Positions 26,558 through 33,895 of a stretch of DNA of 64,000 bases are shown here, in pieces. This stretch comes from JAUVXJ01 sp034411995 (lineage in GTDB: Bacteria; Chloroflexota; Anaerolineae; UBA7937; B3-Chlor): positions 81,494-145,493 of the forward strand of contig DAOUME010000022.1 in assembly GCA_034411995.1 (NCBI GenBank). The letters run 5' to 3'. The notes beneath the pieces are model-generated. The model did no database searches and was not told where the DNA came from. It saw nothing but the letters and a program-made list of their open reading frames with translations. Position 1 is the first letter of the stretch. Each line of letters starts with the position of its first letter. Both the position numbers and the translations under genes were made by a program.

Positions 26558-26611
26558 TTTACACCTTTTTGAGAACCCTTTAACGAAGGTTTGACCCCCA
26601 GGGGTTACGAT
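26558..26611 (+). promoter_or_regulatory. Second phased TTTAAC array with -10 box
   Basis: TTTACA (26558), TTTGAG (26568), TTTAAC (26579) and TTTGAC (26590) start 10, 11 and 11 bp apart, followed by GGTTAC and a -10 TACGAT (26606-26611). It closely resembles the array at 14853-14909 beside the response regulator gene. Confidence 0.65.
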
Positions 26612-26631
26612 GGAAGCGTGAGGAGATGAAC

Positions 26632-27903
26632 ATGGGAAAGCTAGGCTTGGTGTTGATCATCATGGTGGGGATGCTGCTGGCGTCCCCAGTGTTGGCCGAT
26701 TCTCTGATCTTCACCTGGCACCTCGTCGGTGACCAGTTTAGCGAGGCGCAGTCGGTATACGCCATCGACATAGACCGCGACTCGGACGTGGACGTGGTGG
26801 GTGCATCCGCAGGCGCCGACGAAATCGCCTGGTGGGAGAACGATGGCAGCGAGAGCTTCACCAAACACTCGGTGGACTCCAACTTCAGCCAAGCGCAGTG
26901 TGTGTATGCCATCGACCTCGATAGTGACGGCGACGTCGATATCCTGGGAGCTTCCAAGGGCGACGACGAAATCGCCTGGTGGGAGAACGATGGCACCCAG
27001 AACTTCGCCAAGCACTCCGTCGATTCCGGCTTCGAGAAAGCACAGTCCGTGTATGCCATCGATCTGGATGGAGACGGCGACGTCGATATCCTGGGAGCTT
27101 CCGAGGGCGACGACGAAATCGCCTGGTGGGAAAACGATGGCACCCAGAACTTCACCAAGCACTCCGTCGACTCCAGCTTCGAGAAAGCACAGTCCGTGTA
27201 CGCCATCGATCTGGATGGAGACGGTGACGTCGATATCCTGGGGGCTTCCAAGGGCGACGACGAAATCGCCTGGTGGGAGAACGATGGCCATCAGAACTTC
27301 ACCAAGCACTCCGTAGACTCCAACTTCAAACAGGCGCAGTGTGTGTACCCCATCGACATCGACGGTGACGGCGACATCGATATCGTCGGCGTTTCCGCAG
27401 GTGACGACGAGATAGCATGGTGGGAAAACGACGGCAGCCAGAACTTCACCAAACACACCATAGACTCCAGCTTCAAGAAGGCTCAGGCAGTGTACGCAGT
27501 CGACATGGAACCAGACGGCGATGTGGACGTGGTCGCGGCGGCCAAGAAAGACAACGAGATAGCCTGGTGGGAGAACGACGGCAGCCAGCAGTTCTCCAAA
27601 CACTCGGTTGACTCCGGCTTCAACGACGCACAATCCGTGTACTCCACAGACGTCAACGGCGACGGGGCTCTCGACATCCTGGGGGCCTCCGGGGGACGCA
27701 ACGAGATCGCCTACTGGCAAAACAGCGGCGAGGGTGGCCCAACCGCCATCGAGCTAGTCTCGCTCTCCGCTCGGCCTGCCGCGACGCCCTCCACTCTAGG
27801 GGGATTCACCCTGCTTTGGCCCTCGGCCGCCATCGTAGCGCTATGTGTCCTGCCCGGTGTAGCGCTCTGCACCAGGCTTCGGGGCACCCGGGCGGCTAGC
27901 TAG
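26632..27903 (+). CDS. Surface protein with eight VCBS/FG-GAP-like calcium repeats
   Basis: A 423-residue exported protein: signal peptide (LGLVLIIMVGMLLASPVLA), eight repeats of about 44 residues and a C-terminal anchor (LLWPSAAIVALCVLPGVALC followed by RLRGTR). Each repeat has the frame AQSVYAIDLDGDGDVDILGAS, DEIAWWENDG and NFTKHSVDS; the D.DGDGD.D loop binds calcium in related propeller blades. Eight blades could close a seven- or eight-bladed integrin-alpha-like propeller. The ATG at 26632 is preferred to 26626 because the AGGAG SD touches the latter. Its role is probably adhesion or ligand binding at the cell surface. Confidence 0.82.
   Translation: MGKLGLVLIIMVGMLLASPVLADSLIFTWHLVGDQFSEAQSVYAIDIDRDSDVDVVGASAGADEIAWWENDGSESFTKHSVDSNFSQAQCVYAIDLDSDGDVDILGASKGDDEIAWWENDGTQNFAKHSVDSGFEKAQSVYAIDLDGDGDVDILGASEGDDEIAWWENDGTQNFTKHSVDSSFEKAQSVYAIDLDGDGDVDILGASKGDDEIAWWENDGHQNFTKHSVDSNFKQAQCVYPIDIDGDGDIDIVGVSAGDDEIAWWENDGSQNFTKHTIDSSFKKAQAVYAVDMEPDGDVDVVAAAKKDNEIAWWENDGSQQFSKHSVDSGFNDAQSVYSTDVNGDGALDILGASGGRNEIAYWQNSGEGGPTAIELVSLSARPAATPSTLGGFTLLWPSAAIVALCVLPGVALCTRLRGTRAAS
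26740..27710 (+). repeat. Tandem ~132-bp coding repeats
   Basis: Eight in-frame units of about 132 bp encode the VCBS-like blades. The units starting near 27060 and 27192 are almost identical at the DNA level (GATCTGGATGGAGACGG, GACGTCGATATCCTGGG, GACGACGAAATCGCCTGGTG recur), whereas the last two have drifted. This suggests recent internal duplication. Confidence 0.8.
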
Positions 27904-28116
27904 ATGAGCCAGTTGAAGGATCGTCGCAGATCCGGACGGTGACCGCTCGAAGAGAAGAAGCCCGGTCCGAAGCTGACCGAGACGGCCTGGGAACCTCCCC
28001 CTCAGCCACCGCTCCCCCGCTCCTAGCATTGAGGACCGCCTGTAAGGCAACCCGTTCGCCTGGGCTATGGGCTCTAGCTGAGGGAAGAACTTATGCCCGA
28101 GGCAACTGCGAGAAAA

Positions 28117-28893
28117 CTACTCGGCCTCCAGCGCAGCAAGCAACTGGCCTTTCAGAGACCCAAACTGAGCCGAGGTGATCATCTCTGGCAGCCTCGGGCG
28201 ACCGAGGGGTATTTCTATCTGGAGCTTGATCCTGCCGGGTCGCGGGGTCATCACGTAGACCCGGTCGGCCAGATAGACCGCTTCATCGACGTCGTGGGTC
28301 ACGAAGATGATGGTCTGTCGAAAGCCGCTCCAGACTCTCAGAAGCCATTGCTGCAACTGGCGCCTGGTGAGGGCATCCAGGGCCCCGAAGGGCTCATCGA
28401 GAAGCAAGGCCTTCCTGCGGCAGAGAAAGGTCCGCAGCAGAGCTGCCCGCTGCCTCATGCCACCCGACAGCGTTGCTGGATAGTAATCTTCGAAGCCATC
28501 CAGGCCGAACTGCGGGAGGAGGTGTTGCGCCTCCTCCCGCGAGGCCTCGCTATCCATGCCGCTGATCTCAGGACCCAGCATGACGTTGCCCATCACTGTC
28601 CGCCAGGGCAAGAGCAGGTCCTTTTGAAGCATGTAGCCCAGCAGTCCTGTGCGATCCCGGACCGGCTGGCCGTCTAGGAACACCTCGCCAGAGTCAGGCT
28701 CCATCAATCCGCAGATGATGTTCAGCAAAGTGCTCTTGCCACAGCCACTGGGACCGATGAGAACGACGAACTCCCCGGTCCCGGCCCGGAGGTTCACTCC
28801 ATCCAGGGCGCTCATCAACCGACCATTGACGCGGAAGACCTTGCGAACCTCTCGCAGTTCGACTTCGGTTACCGCCTCAGGGGAGGAAATCAT
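28117..28893 (-). CDS. ABC transporter ATPase, thiamine-precursor type (ThiZ-like)
   Basis: A 258-residue NitT/TauT-class ATPase that drives the adjacent permease. Walker A is GPSGCGKST, the Q-loop is in YMLQKDLLLPW, the signature is LSGGMRQRAALLRTF, Walker B LLLDEPFGALD and the H-loop FVTHDVDEA. The ATG at 28893 lies inside the end of the substrate-binding gene (17-bp overlap); a longer open frame exists but would run back through that gene. Last gene of the TPP-riboswitch operon, hence its assignment to thiamine or hydroxymethylpyrimidine uptake. Confidence 0.85.
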   Translation of the reverse strand: MISSPEAVTEVELREVRKVFRVNGRLMSALDGVNLRAGTGEFVVLIGPSGCGKSTLLNIICGLMEPDSGEVFLDGQPVRDRTGLLGYMLQKDLLLPWRTVMGNVMLGPEISGMDSEASREEAQHLLPQFGLDGFEDYYPATLSGGMRQRAALLRTFLCRRKALLLDEPFGALDALTRRQLQQWLLRVWSGFRQTIIFVTHDVDEAVYLADRVYVMTPRPGRIKLQIEIPLGRPRLPEMITSAQFGSLKGQLLAALEAE

Positions 28894-29872
28894 TGGTGAA
28901 CGCCTGCTGAGCATCGATGTGGCGAGGCAGCAGCTCCCGGTCAGCCATCCAATCGGCGTATTCCTGCCAGATCTCCAACTTCTGCTCACCCCAGCGCGAC
29001 GCGTCGGCCTGGTACTGCGGACTCAACCACTCCTGGCTCCGGCGAACCAGGTCCGGGTTGCTCTCGGGGGCATGCTTGAGCAGGATCTCGGCAGCCTCGC
29101 TAGGGTTGGCGATGGCGAACTCATACCCTCGAGCGGTGGCGGCCATGAAACTCCTCACCAGGTCGGGTTTCTCAGCCACCTCTTGCTCGCTGGTGATGAT
29201 CACCGGTGTGTAGTAGTCGGGCACGCAATCGCTCCAGTCGTTGAGCATGACCACATCGATAGGCATGCCACGCAGCTCGGCCTCTACGCCGGTCCAGCCA
29301 TAAAAGATCCAGGCAAAGTCCACGTCGCGCTCCACCACCGTGAAGTAGTCAGCCCAACCTATGTCGATGAACTCCACCTTGTCCACATCGCCGCCATCGC
29401 AACTCATGAGCACGTCCAGCACAGCCCGCTCGATGGGCGAGCCCCAACTGCCGTATCTCTTGCCCTCGAAATCCCTGGGCCTAGTGATGCCCCTATCCGC
29501 AGGGCTGGCAAAGCCAGAGGTATTGTGCTGAATGATGGCCGCGATGGACACAATTGGCAGGTCCTCTGCCCGCGCGTACGACACCTCCTCCTGATAGCTG
29601 ATGCCGAAGTCGGCCTGCCCGGCTGCGACCACCTGCGCGAGCGTGCTCCCTTCAGCCGGCTGGATGATCTCCACCTCCAGGCCCTCGTCACGATACCATC
29701 CCTTTTCCAGGGCCACGTACAGCCCCGTGTGGTTCGTGTTCGGGAACCAGTCCAGCATCGCCACCACGGGTACCGGGGGCGCTGTGGCCATGGGCTCTGC
29801 TGCCTGACAGCCAACCGCTGTCAGGACCAGGGCCAACAGCACCCCCACTCTGCTCCAAGAGGTTCCAGACAT
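28877..29872 (-). CDS. Substrate-binding lipoprotein, NMT1/THI5-like (ThiY-like)
   Basis: A 331-residue periplasmic-binding protein. A lipoprotein-type signal is seen in LLALVLTAVGCQ. The mature part opens VPVVAMLDWFPNTNHTGLYVALEKGWYRDEGLEVEII, the hallmark of THI5/NMT1-like proteins that bind the thiamine pyrimidine (HMP, or formylaminopyrimidine in ThiY). The ATG at 29872 follows AAGGAGGAAGGTG. It sits between the permease and ATPase genes in a TPP-controlled operon, which makes a pyrimidine ligand more likely than nitrate or sulfonate. Confidence 0.86.
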   Translation of the reverse strand: MSGTSWSRVGVLLALVLTAVGCQAAEPMATAPPVPVVAMLDWFPNTNHTGLYVALEKGWYRDEGLEVEIIQPAEGSTLAQVVAAGQADFGISYQEEVSYARAEDLPIVSIAAIIQHNTSGFASPADRGITRPRDFEGKRYGSWGSPIERAVLDVLMSCDGGDVDKVEFIDIGWADYFTVVERDVDFAWIFYGWTGVEAELRGMPIDVVMLNDWSDCVPDYYTPVIITSEQEVAEKPDLVRSFMAATARGYEFAIANPSEAAEILLKHAPESNPDLVRRSQEWLSPQYQADASRWGEQKLEIWQEYADWMADRELLPRHIDAQQAFTNDFLP

Positions 29873-29931
29873 CACCTTCCTCCTTGACTAACGGGACTGA
29901 AGAGAGATCGATACTGGGCTGCGGCCAGTCC

Positions 29932-30801
29932 CTACACCTCTTCCCAGATCTCCTCCCGACGAGCGTGGTACCAGGGGAGCAGCGAGCGCTCCAGCAGCAT
30001 CACAGCGGCAAACATGACAATGCTCAACAACGAAGTCACGGCAATGGCCGCGAAAACCCGATCTGTGAGGAAGTTCTTGGACGACCGGATCATGAAGATG
30101 CCGAGTCCTCGGCTGGCCCCCACCCACTCGCCAATCACCGCGCCCACCACGCTGTAGGTGATGGCGATCTTGAGACCAGAGAAGAAAGAGGGCAGGGCCC
30201 CCGGCACCCGGACCTTGAAGAAGATTTGGCGCCTGTTGGCCCCCATCGCCCTGAGCAGCGCCATCAGGTCAGGATCGGCGACTCTCAACCCATCGGCGGT
30301 GCTGACGACGATGGGAAAGAAACACACCAGGGCCACCACGATGACCTTGGGCAGCATGCCATAGCCAAACCAGATGATCAACAAGGGGGCAAGGGCCAGG
30401 ATGGGCACCGTCTGAGAAGCCACCAGCAGCGGGTACACGGTGCGGCGCAGCAAGCCCGAGAAGTCGATCACCAGGGCAAGACCGAGACCGACCAGCACCG
30501 CCAGGCCCAGACCCAGCCAGGTCTCCTTCAAGGTCTGCCAGGTGTGCGAGCCCAGCAACCCTCGGGCCTCGACACCAGCGACTACGATCTGCCACGGCGA
30601 CGGCAGCAACCACTTGGGCACGCTGAGCAGCCAGGTTAGCGCCTGCCAGGCGCCGAGCACGAGGAGTATCAGCAGCAAGGGAGGCGCGTACCTCCGCGCC
30701 AAACGCAGACCGTCTCTCGGCATCGGAACCAGGATCGAAGTAGCCGAAGAAGAGCCCCCATCTGTAGCCGACCGCCCAGGCGACTGTTTGTCTTCCATCA
30801 T
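29932..30801 (-). CDS. ABC transporter permease (ThiX-like)
   Basis: A 289-residue BPD_transp_1 permease with about six TM helices (PPLLLILLVLGAWQALTWLL, LGLAVLVGLGLALVIDF, VIVVALVCFFPIVVST and others) and an EAA-like loop (LLRAMGANRRQIFFKVRVPGALPSFFSGLKIA), which docks with the ATPase. An N-terminal 35-residue Ser/Pro-rich tail is cytoplasmic. Its ATG overlaps the stop of the thiamine-binding protein gene, indicating translational coupling. Confidence 0.88.
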   Translation of the reverse strand: MMEDKQSPGRSATDGGSSSATSILVPMPRDGLRLARRYAPPLLLILLVLGAWQALTWLLSVPKWLLPSPWQIVVAGVEARGLLGSHTWQTLKETWLGLGLAVLVGLGLALVIDFSGLLRRTVYPLLVASQTVPILALAPLLIIWFGYGMLPKVIVVALVCFFPIVVSTADGLRVADPDLMALLRAMGANRRQIFFKVRVPGALPSFFSGLKIAITYSVVGAVIGEWVGASRGLGIFMIRSSKNFLTDRVFAAIAVTSLLSIVMFAAVMLLERSLLPWYHARREEIWEEV

Positions 30802-31082
30802 TCCCTGTACTTGGCTACCTTCTCGGCGATAGTCGTTCCGCCCACCGCATCGACGATCTTCACGAAGGTTACCACCCGCTGCGCGCCAGCCTCGAAGCAG
30901 GCGCGGTGACCGGCCTTCACTACCTCCAGCAGGTCATCCAGCTCGCCCTCCATGGTGGTTTCGTGAGGCCCGACCTCATATGTGACACCCGAGCGACGCA
31001 CGACATCTATCGCCTCGTCCACGACGGGATAGGGGTCGTCACAGAGGGGAATAACCTGAAAGCTAACGGTAATACTGCTCAT
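30798..31082 (-). CDS. MTH1187/YkoF-type thiamine-binding protein
   Basis: A 94-residue ferredoxin-like fold protein of the MTH1187 family (formerly DUF77), whose members bind thiamine or its pyrimidine part. It starts SSITVSFQVIPLCDDPYPVVDEAIDVVRRSGVTYEVGPHETTMEGE; the GPHETTMEGE stretch is the family signature. The ATG at 31082 forms a TGATG overlap with the preceding kinase stop and has AAGGAGGG upstream. It probably buffers or delivers the transported ligand in the cytoplasm. Confidence 0.86.
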   Translation of the reverse strand: MSSITVSFQVIPLCDDPYPVVDEAIDVVRRSGVTYEVGPHETTMEGELDDLLEVVKAGHRACFEAGAQRVVTFVKIVDAVGGTTIAEKVAKYRE

Positions 31083-31759
31083 CAACACCCTCCTTGAGGT
31101 CCAGCTTCATCACCGGTCGCCGGCAACTGATGGTGATGCACCAGTAGTAACAGCCCTCGTCCCACCGAGACTTTGGCTCGGGCGGCCACGAGCACATTGC
31201 TCACTCCGCGAGCCGCGCCGAACTTCAGCGAGCCACCGTGGAGGGCATACTCCAGACCCTCAGTGTGGATCTCGACTGCGTGGGCGCACAGCGGAATCAG
31301 GGACACGAGGTCACCCGGCGTGCCCTCAATCGCAGTCTCGCCCTGCACGAGCATCACCTCCTGGTTGCCGTCTATCAACCGGGTTCTCACTTCGTTCAGC
31401 TCCGGTAAAGCCAGGAGCATAACGTTAGCCAGAGTATGGTCTATGCGACCGCCCAGTCCCGCCAGCAGAACCAGCTCGGTGGCACCCTGGGCCAGCGCGT
31501 ACCTGATGGCCAGCTCGGAGTCAGTCTCGTCCTTGCGCGGAGAATGCTCCACGAAGCGACAGCCCTCCTGCTCCAGGTGCGTTCGTAGCTCTGGCTCCAT
31601 CGAATCCATGTCACCGATGGCGACCTGTGGCCCAAGCCCCAGAGCCAGCGCATTCCTCGCTCCTCCATCAACACAGATCACCAGGTCCTCGTCCCGAAGG
31701 CGAATCTCGGGAAAGGGTGGCTTGGGCATGGGCCCATTGGCCACGATCACTGCACGCAT
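31082..31759 (-). CDS. thiN: Thiamine pyrophosphokinase
   Basis: A 225-residue enzyme that makes TPP from thiamine and ATP. The N-terminal catalytic domain has VIVANGPMP, VICVDGGARNALALGLGPQVAIGDMDSM and FVEHSPRKDETDSELAI, with the acidic substrate residues; the C-terminal beta-domain has GGRIDHTLANVMLL. The ATG at 31759 has TTGGAGGGGCG before it. First gene after the TPP riboswitch and its terminator, so the whole operon is expected to be off when TPP is plentiful. Confidence 0.9.
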   Translation of the reverse strand: MRAVIVANGPMPKPPFPEIRLRDEDLVICVDGGARNALALGLGPQVAIGDMDSMEPELRTHLEQEGCRFVEHSPRKDETDSELAIRYALAQGATELVLLAGLGGRIDHTLANVMLLALPELNEVRTRLIDGNQEVMLVQGETAIEGTPGDLVSLIPLCAHAVEIHTEGLEYALHGGSLKFGAARGVSNVLVAARAKVSVGRGLLLLVHHHQLPATGDEAGPQGGC

Positions 31760-31771
31760 CGCCCCTCCAAG

Positions 31772-31803
31772 AAAAAAGCCGCTACCCACGCAGAGCAGCG
31801 GCT
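31772..31803 (-). terminator. Riboswitch-controlled intrinsic terminator
   Basis: On the minus strand AGCCGCT pairs with AGCGGCT over a 13-base loop, followed by TTTTTT. It lies between the TPP aptamer and the thiN start, so it is the likely expression platform: TPP binding would favour this hairpin and stop transcription. Confidence 0.82.
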
Positions 31804-31823
31804 CACGATAGCTATCAAGCAAC

Positions 31824-31913
31824 CGTCCCTACGCTGGCATTACCCGGATCAGGTTCGTGGGGTCGAGGGCATTGCGGGCCCCCCTCTCAGTCTGGCTCAC
31901 CAGACTCCCCTGG
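31824..31913 (-). ncRNA. TPP riboswitch (THI element)
   Basis: The minus-strand leader contains the conserved aptamer pieces in order: GGGGAG, ACTGAGAGG, ACCCCACGAACCTGATCC, GGGTAATGCCAGCGTAGGGA. These are the near-invariant THI-box blocks. It lies between a consensus promoter and a terminator hairpin upstream of thiN. Confidence 0.96.
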
Positions 31914-31938
31914 ATGCTTATATTCAGTTGTCGTCTTT

Positions 31939-31967
31939 ATTATACAACCAGTCGTGCCCTCTGGCAA
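31939..31967 (-). promoter_or_regulatory. Promoter of the thiamine operon
   Basis: Minus strand TTGCCA (31967-31962), 17-bp spacer, TATAAT (31944-31939). The transcript starts about 20 bases before the TPP aptamer. Confidence 0.82.
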
Positions 31968-32002
31968 GCCCGACGTTCACAACTCAGCGTTCCCCCCTGG
32001 CT

Positions 32003-32695
32003 CTACCGGGATCGTGTCCCAACCGTGTCGCTCGCTGTCCCCTCGCGTTCATCGATCAGAGCCTCTTCCTGCCCGGGCCCGATCTCGAAAGTACAAGCAG
32101 GCTCACCCCTGGCCATACACCCGGTCTCGGTCACAGTGTACTGCTGACCATCGGTGAACCAGTCCAGCGCCTCGAGGAGCATGCCCGTGGTTCCGTGGCA
32201 GATGGCTTCGTCCGAAGTGCGTTCCCAACATTCGGGACACCTCTCTACCACGAAGAAGAGAGCAGCATCACGCTCCTCCAGTCGGGCGTCTTGATCGCTC
32301 AGCTTGGACAGGACCTGGGCCAGAGTGTGCAGTCCGACCTTCACCTTGGCTCCGGCCGGCAGTAGCTTGAAGGCGGGATCGGGGAGATCCGCCATGAGAC
32401 CACCCTCTGCCACCGCATTTCTGAGGGTCGCTCTCCCCGCTCGCAGACACAGCCCCTTCGCCACGTGGGGACCGTACATCTCCACGATGGACTGGTTGAT
32501 AGCGGCAAAGTCGCCGAAACGGAACTCCCGGTCGAGCGTGTCCGGAGGATAGTGGCCGATCAACCTCCCCAGGCCGGCCAAGCGGAGAGCGGCAGCCACC
32601 CCATTGTTGCCCATCAGATCCTCGATGGCTGCCAGGTAGAGATGCGCCAGCTTGTTGGAGTAGTACGTATCGTCGGAGTCTGATCCTTCCTTCAG
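32003..32695 (-). CDS. V4R-domain (4-vinyl reductase-like) protein
   Basis: A protein of about 230 residues. The core resembles V4R domains: LYLAAIEDLMGNNGVAAALRLAGL near the start and GCMARGEPACTFEIGPG near the end, with a further Cys pair in RCPECWE, suggesting small-molecule or metal sensing. The conserved helix YYSNKLAHLYLAAIEDL lies upstream of the first ATG (32614), so the true start should be further out; the only candidate is CTG at 32695, six bases after GGAGG, with a stop codon close upstream. Last gene of the DUF4388-GTPase-Roadblock cluster, where it may be the sensor. Confidence 0.68.
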   Translation of the reverse strand: MKEGSDSDDTYYSNKLAHLYLAAIEDLMGNNGVAAALRLAGLGRLIGHYPPDTLDREFRFGDFAAINQSIVEMYGPHVAKGLCLRAGRATLRNAVAEGGLMADLPDPAFKLLPAGAKVKVGLHTLAQVLSKLSDQDARLEERDAALFFVVERCPECWERTSDEAICHGTTGMLLEALDWFTDGQQYTVTETGCMARGEPACTFEIGPGQEEALIDEREGTASDTVGTRSR

Positions 32696-32820
32696 GGCAC
32701 ACCTCCGGTGATGGCACTACAGACTGCCTTTCACTGGCCCCCCTGCGTGGCCACCATCTGGCCTGAAATCTGATGTCGTCCAGCTCCCAGGGATGTGGGC
32801 CAGCACAAGCAGAAGGAGTG

Positions 32821-33192
32821 TCACACGATCTGCGACAGGTCCTCAGCGGCACGCTTCATGTCCAGGAGCAGCAGTCCAAGCCTGGCTGTGCTTCGCGCGA
32901 GCACCGTCAGCACGGCTTCTTCGCCCACAGCCCTCAAGATGACGTACCCGTTCTCCCCCCTGATGTACACCTGCTCCAGCAGCCCGCGCCCCAGCTCTCC
33001 AGCAATGCGCTCCCCGAGAGACAGCATGGCAGCGGACATGGCAGACACCCGATCCTCCTCGACTCCCGGTGGAAGGGAAGAGGCCATGATCAAACCATCA
33101 AGGCTGACTACCGCCGAGGCTTCGATATCAGGGGTGCTCACCTGGAGATCTCGCAAGCGCTCCACCATCTGTACCGTCCTCGGTTTCGCCAT
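32821..33192 (-). CDS. Roadblock/LC7-domain protein (MglB-like)
   Basis: A 123-residue Roadblock domain. The typical strands are EASAVVSLDGLIMASSLPPGV, SAAMLSLGERIAGELGRGLLEQVYIRGENGYVILRAVG and AVLTVLARSTARLGLLLLDM. Such proteins dimerise and regulate small Ras-like GTPases (MglB is the MglA GAP). The ATG at 33192 sits 7 bases after GGAGG; another ATG at 33198 is too close to it. Gene order places it next to a small GTPase, its expected partner. Confidence 0.88.
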   Translation of the reverse strand: MAKPRTVQMVERLRDLQVSTPDIEASAVVSLDGLIMASSLPPGVEEDRVSAMSAAMLSLGERIAGELGRGLLEQVYIRGENGYVILRAVGEEAVLTVLARSTARLGLLLLDMKRAAEDLSQIV

Positions 33193-33309
33193 CAACATTC
33201 CTCCTTGTGCTCGTCGAAAGCTCGAGTCTCCCGGCGTCGCGTCCCGCAGCCACCCGCGCAGGCCACGCTTGACGCAAGCTACCCTGGAGCCCTCTCAGCA
33301 CTCCTGACC

Positions 33310-33837
33310 TCAGTCTGCCGACTCCAGGATGGAGTACAGCAATTCGAGAAGCACTTGCCTTACGCTCTCACGGTTGGTAGCGACACAGGATATAACCTTG
33401 GTGTCGGAAGGCAGCTTGAGCGCGATGCGCATGTCCTCCGGTGGCCAGGCATCCTCCATGTCTTGTTTGTTGGCGGCGATCACGTACGGCGTGGGGGAGT
33501 ACCTGCGGAAGCGATTCACAATCGTCTTGGCTTCACGGAAAGTCTCTGGCCGGGCGCTGTCCACCAGCACCACGAAGCCCAACATCCCTTCCGAGAGGAT
33601 ATCCCACATGAAATCAAAACGTTTCTGGCCAGGGGTCCCGTACAGATACAACATCAACCTGTCGTCTACAGTGATGCGGCCGAAATCCATGGCCACAGTT
33701 GTCTGGCCCTTCACGACCTGTGAGCCGTCCGTGATCTTTTGCTCTGTGGATACGACGTCGATCTCGCTGATGCTACTGATGAACTCAGTCTTGCCGGCAT
33801 TGAAAGGTCCCGTGATCACTATCTTCACGTTGTCCAT
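33310..33837 (-). CDS. Small Ras-like GTPase (MglA/COG2229 type)
   Basis: A 175-residue GTPase. The P-loop is ITGPFNAGKTEFI, switch II region LYLYGTPGQKRFDFMW replaces the usual DxxG by GTPGQ as in this bacterial/SRP-beta-like group, and G4 is AANKQDMED. An effector-like Thr stretch (KGQTTVAMDFGRI) marks switch I. The ATG at 33837 begins the conserved fold; a GTG two codons upstream is possible. With a Roadblock partner it forms a nucleotide switch resembling MglAB polarity or Cvn conservon systems. Confidence 0.88.
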   Translation of the reverse strand: MDNVKIVITGPFNAGKTEFISSISEIDVVSTEQKITDGSQVVKGQTTVAMDFGRITVDDRLMLYLYGTPGQKRFDFMWDILSEGMLGFVVLVDSARPETFREAKTIVNRFRRYSPTPYVIAANKQDMEDAWPPEDMRIALKLPSDTKVISCVATNRESVRQVLLELLYSILESAD

Positions 33838-33895
33838 CTGCACACCATGGCGATCCCTCCTCGGGCCATCGAGTCGGGACGCAAACACCTGGAGC

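Noticed and set aside
26641..27720. 359-codon antisense frame across the VCBS repeats
   Set aside because: It is long only because the repeat units lack stops in that frame; the product is a reflection of the repeats.
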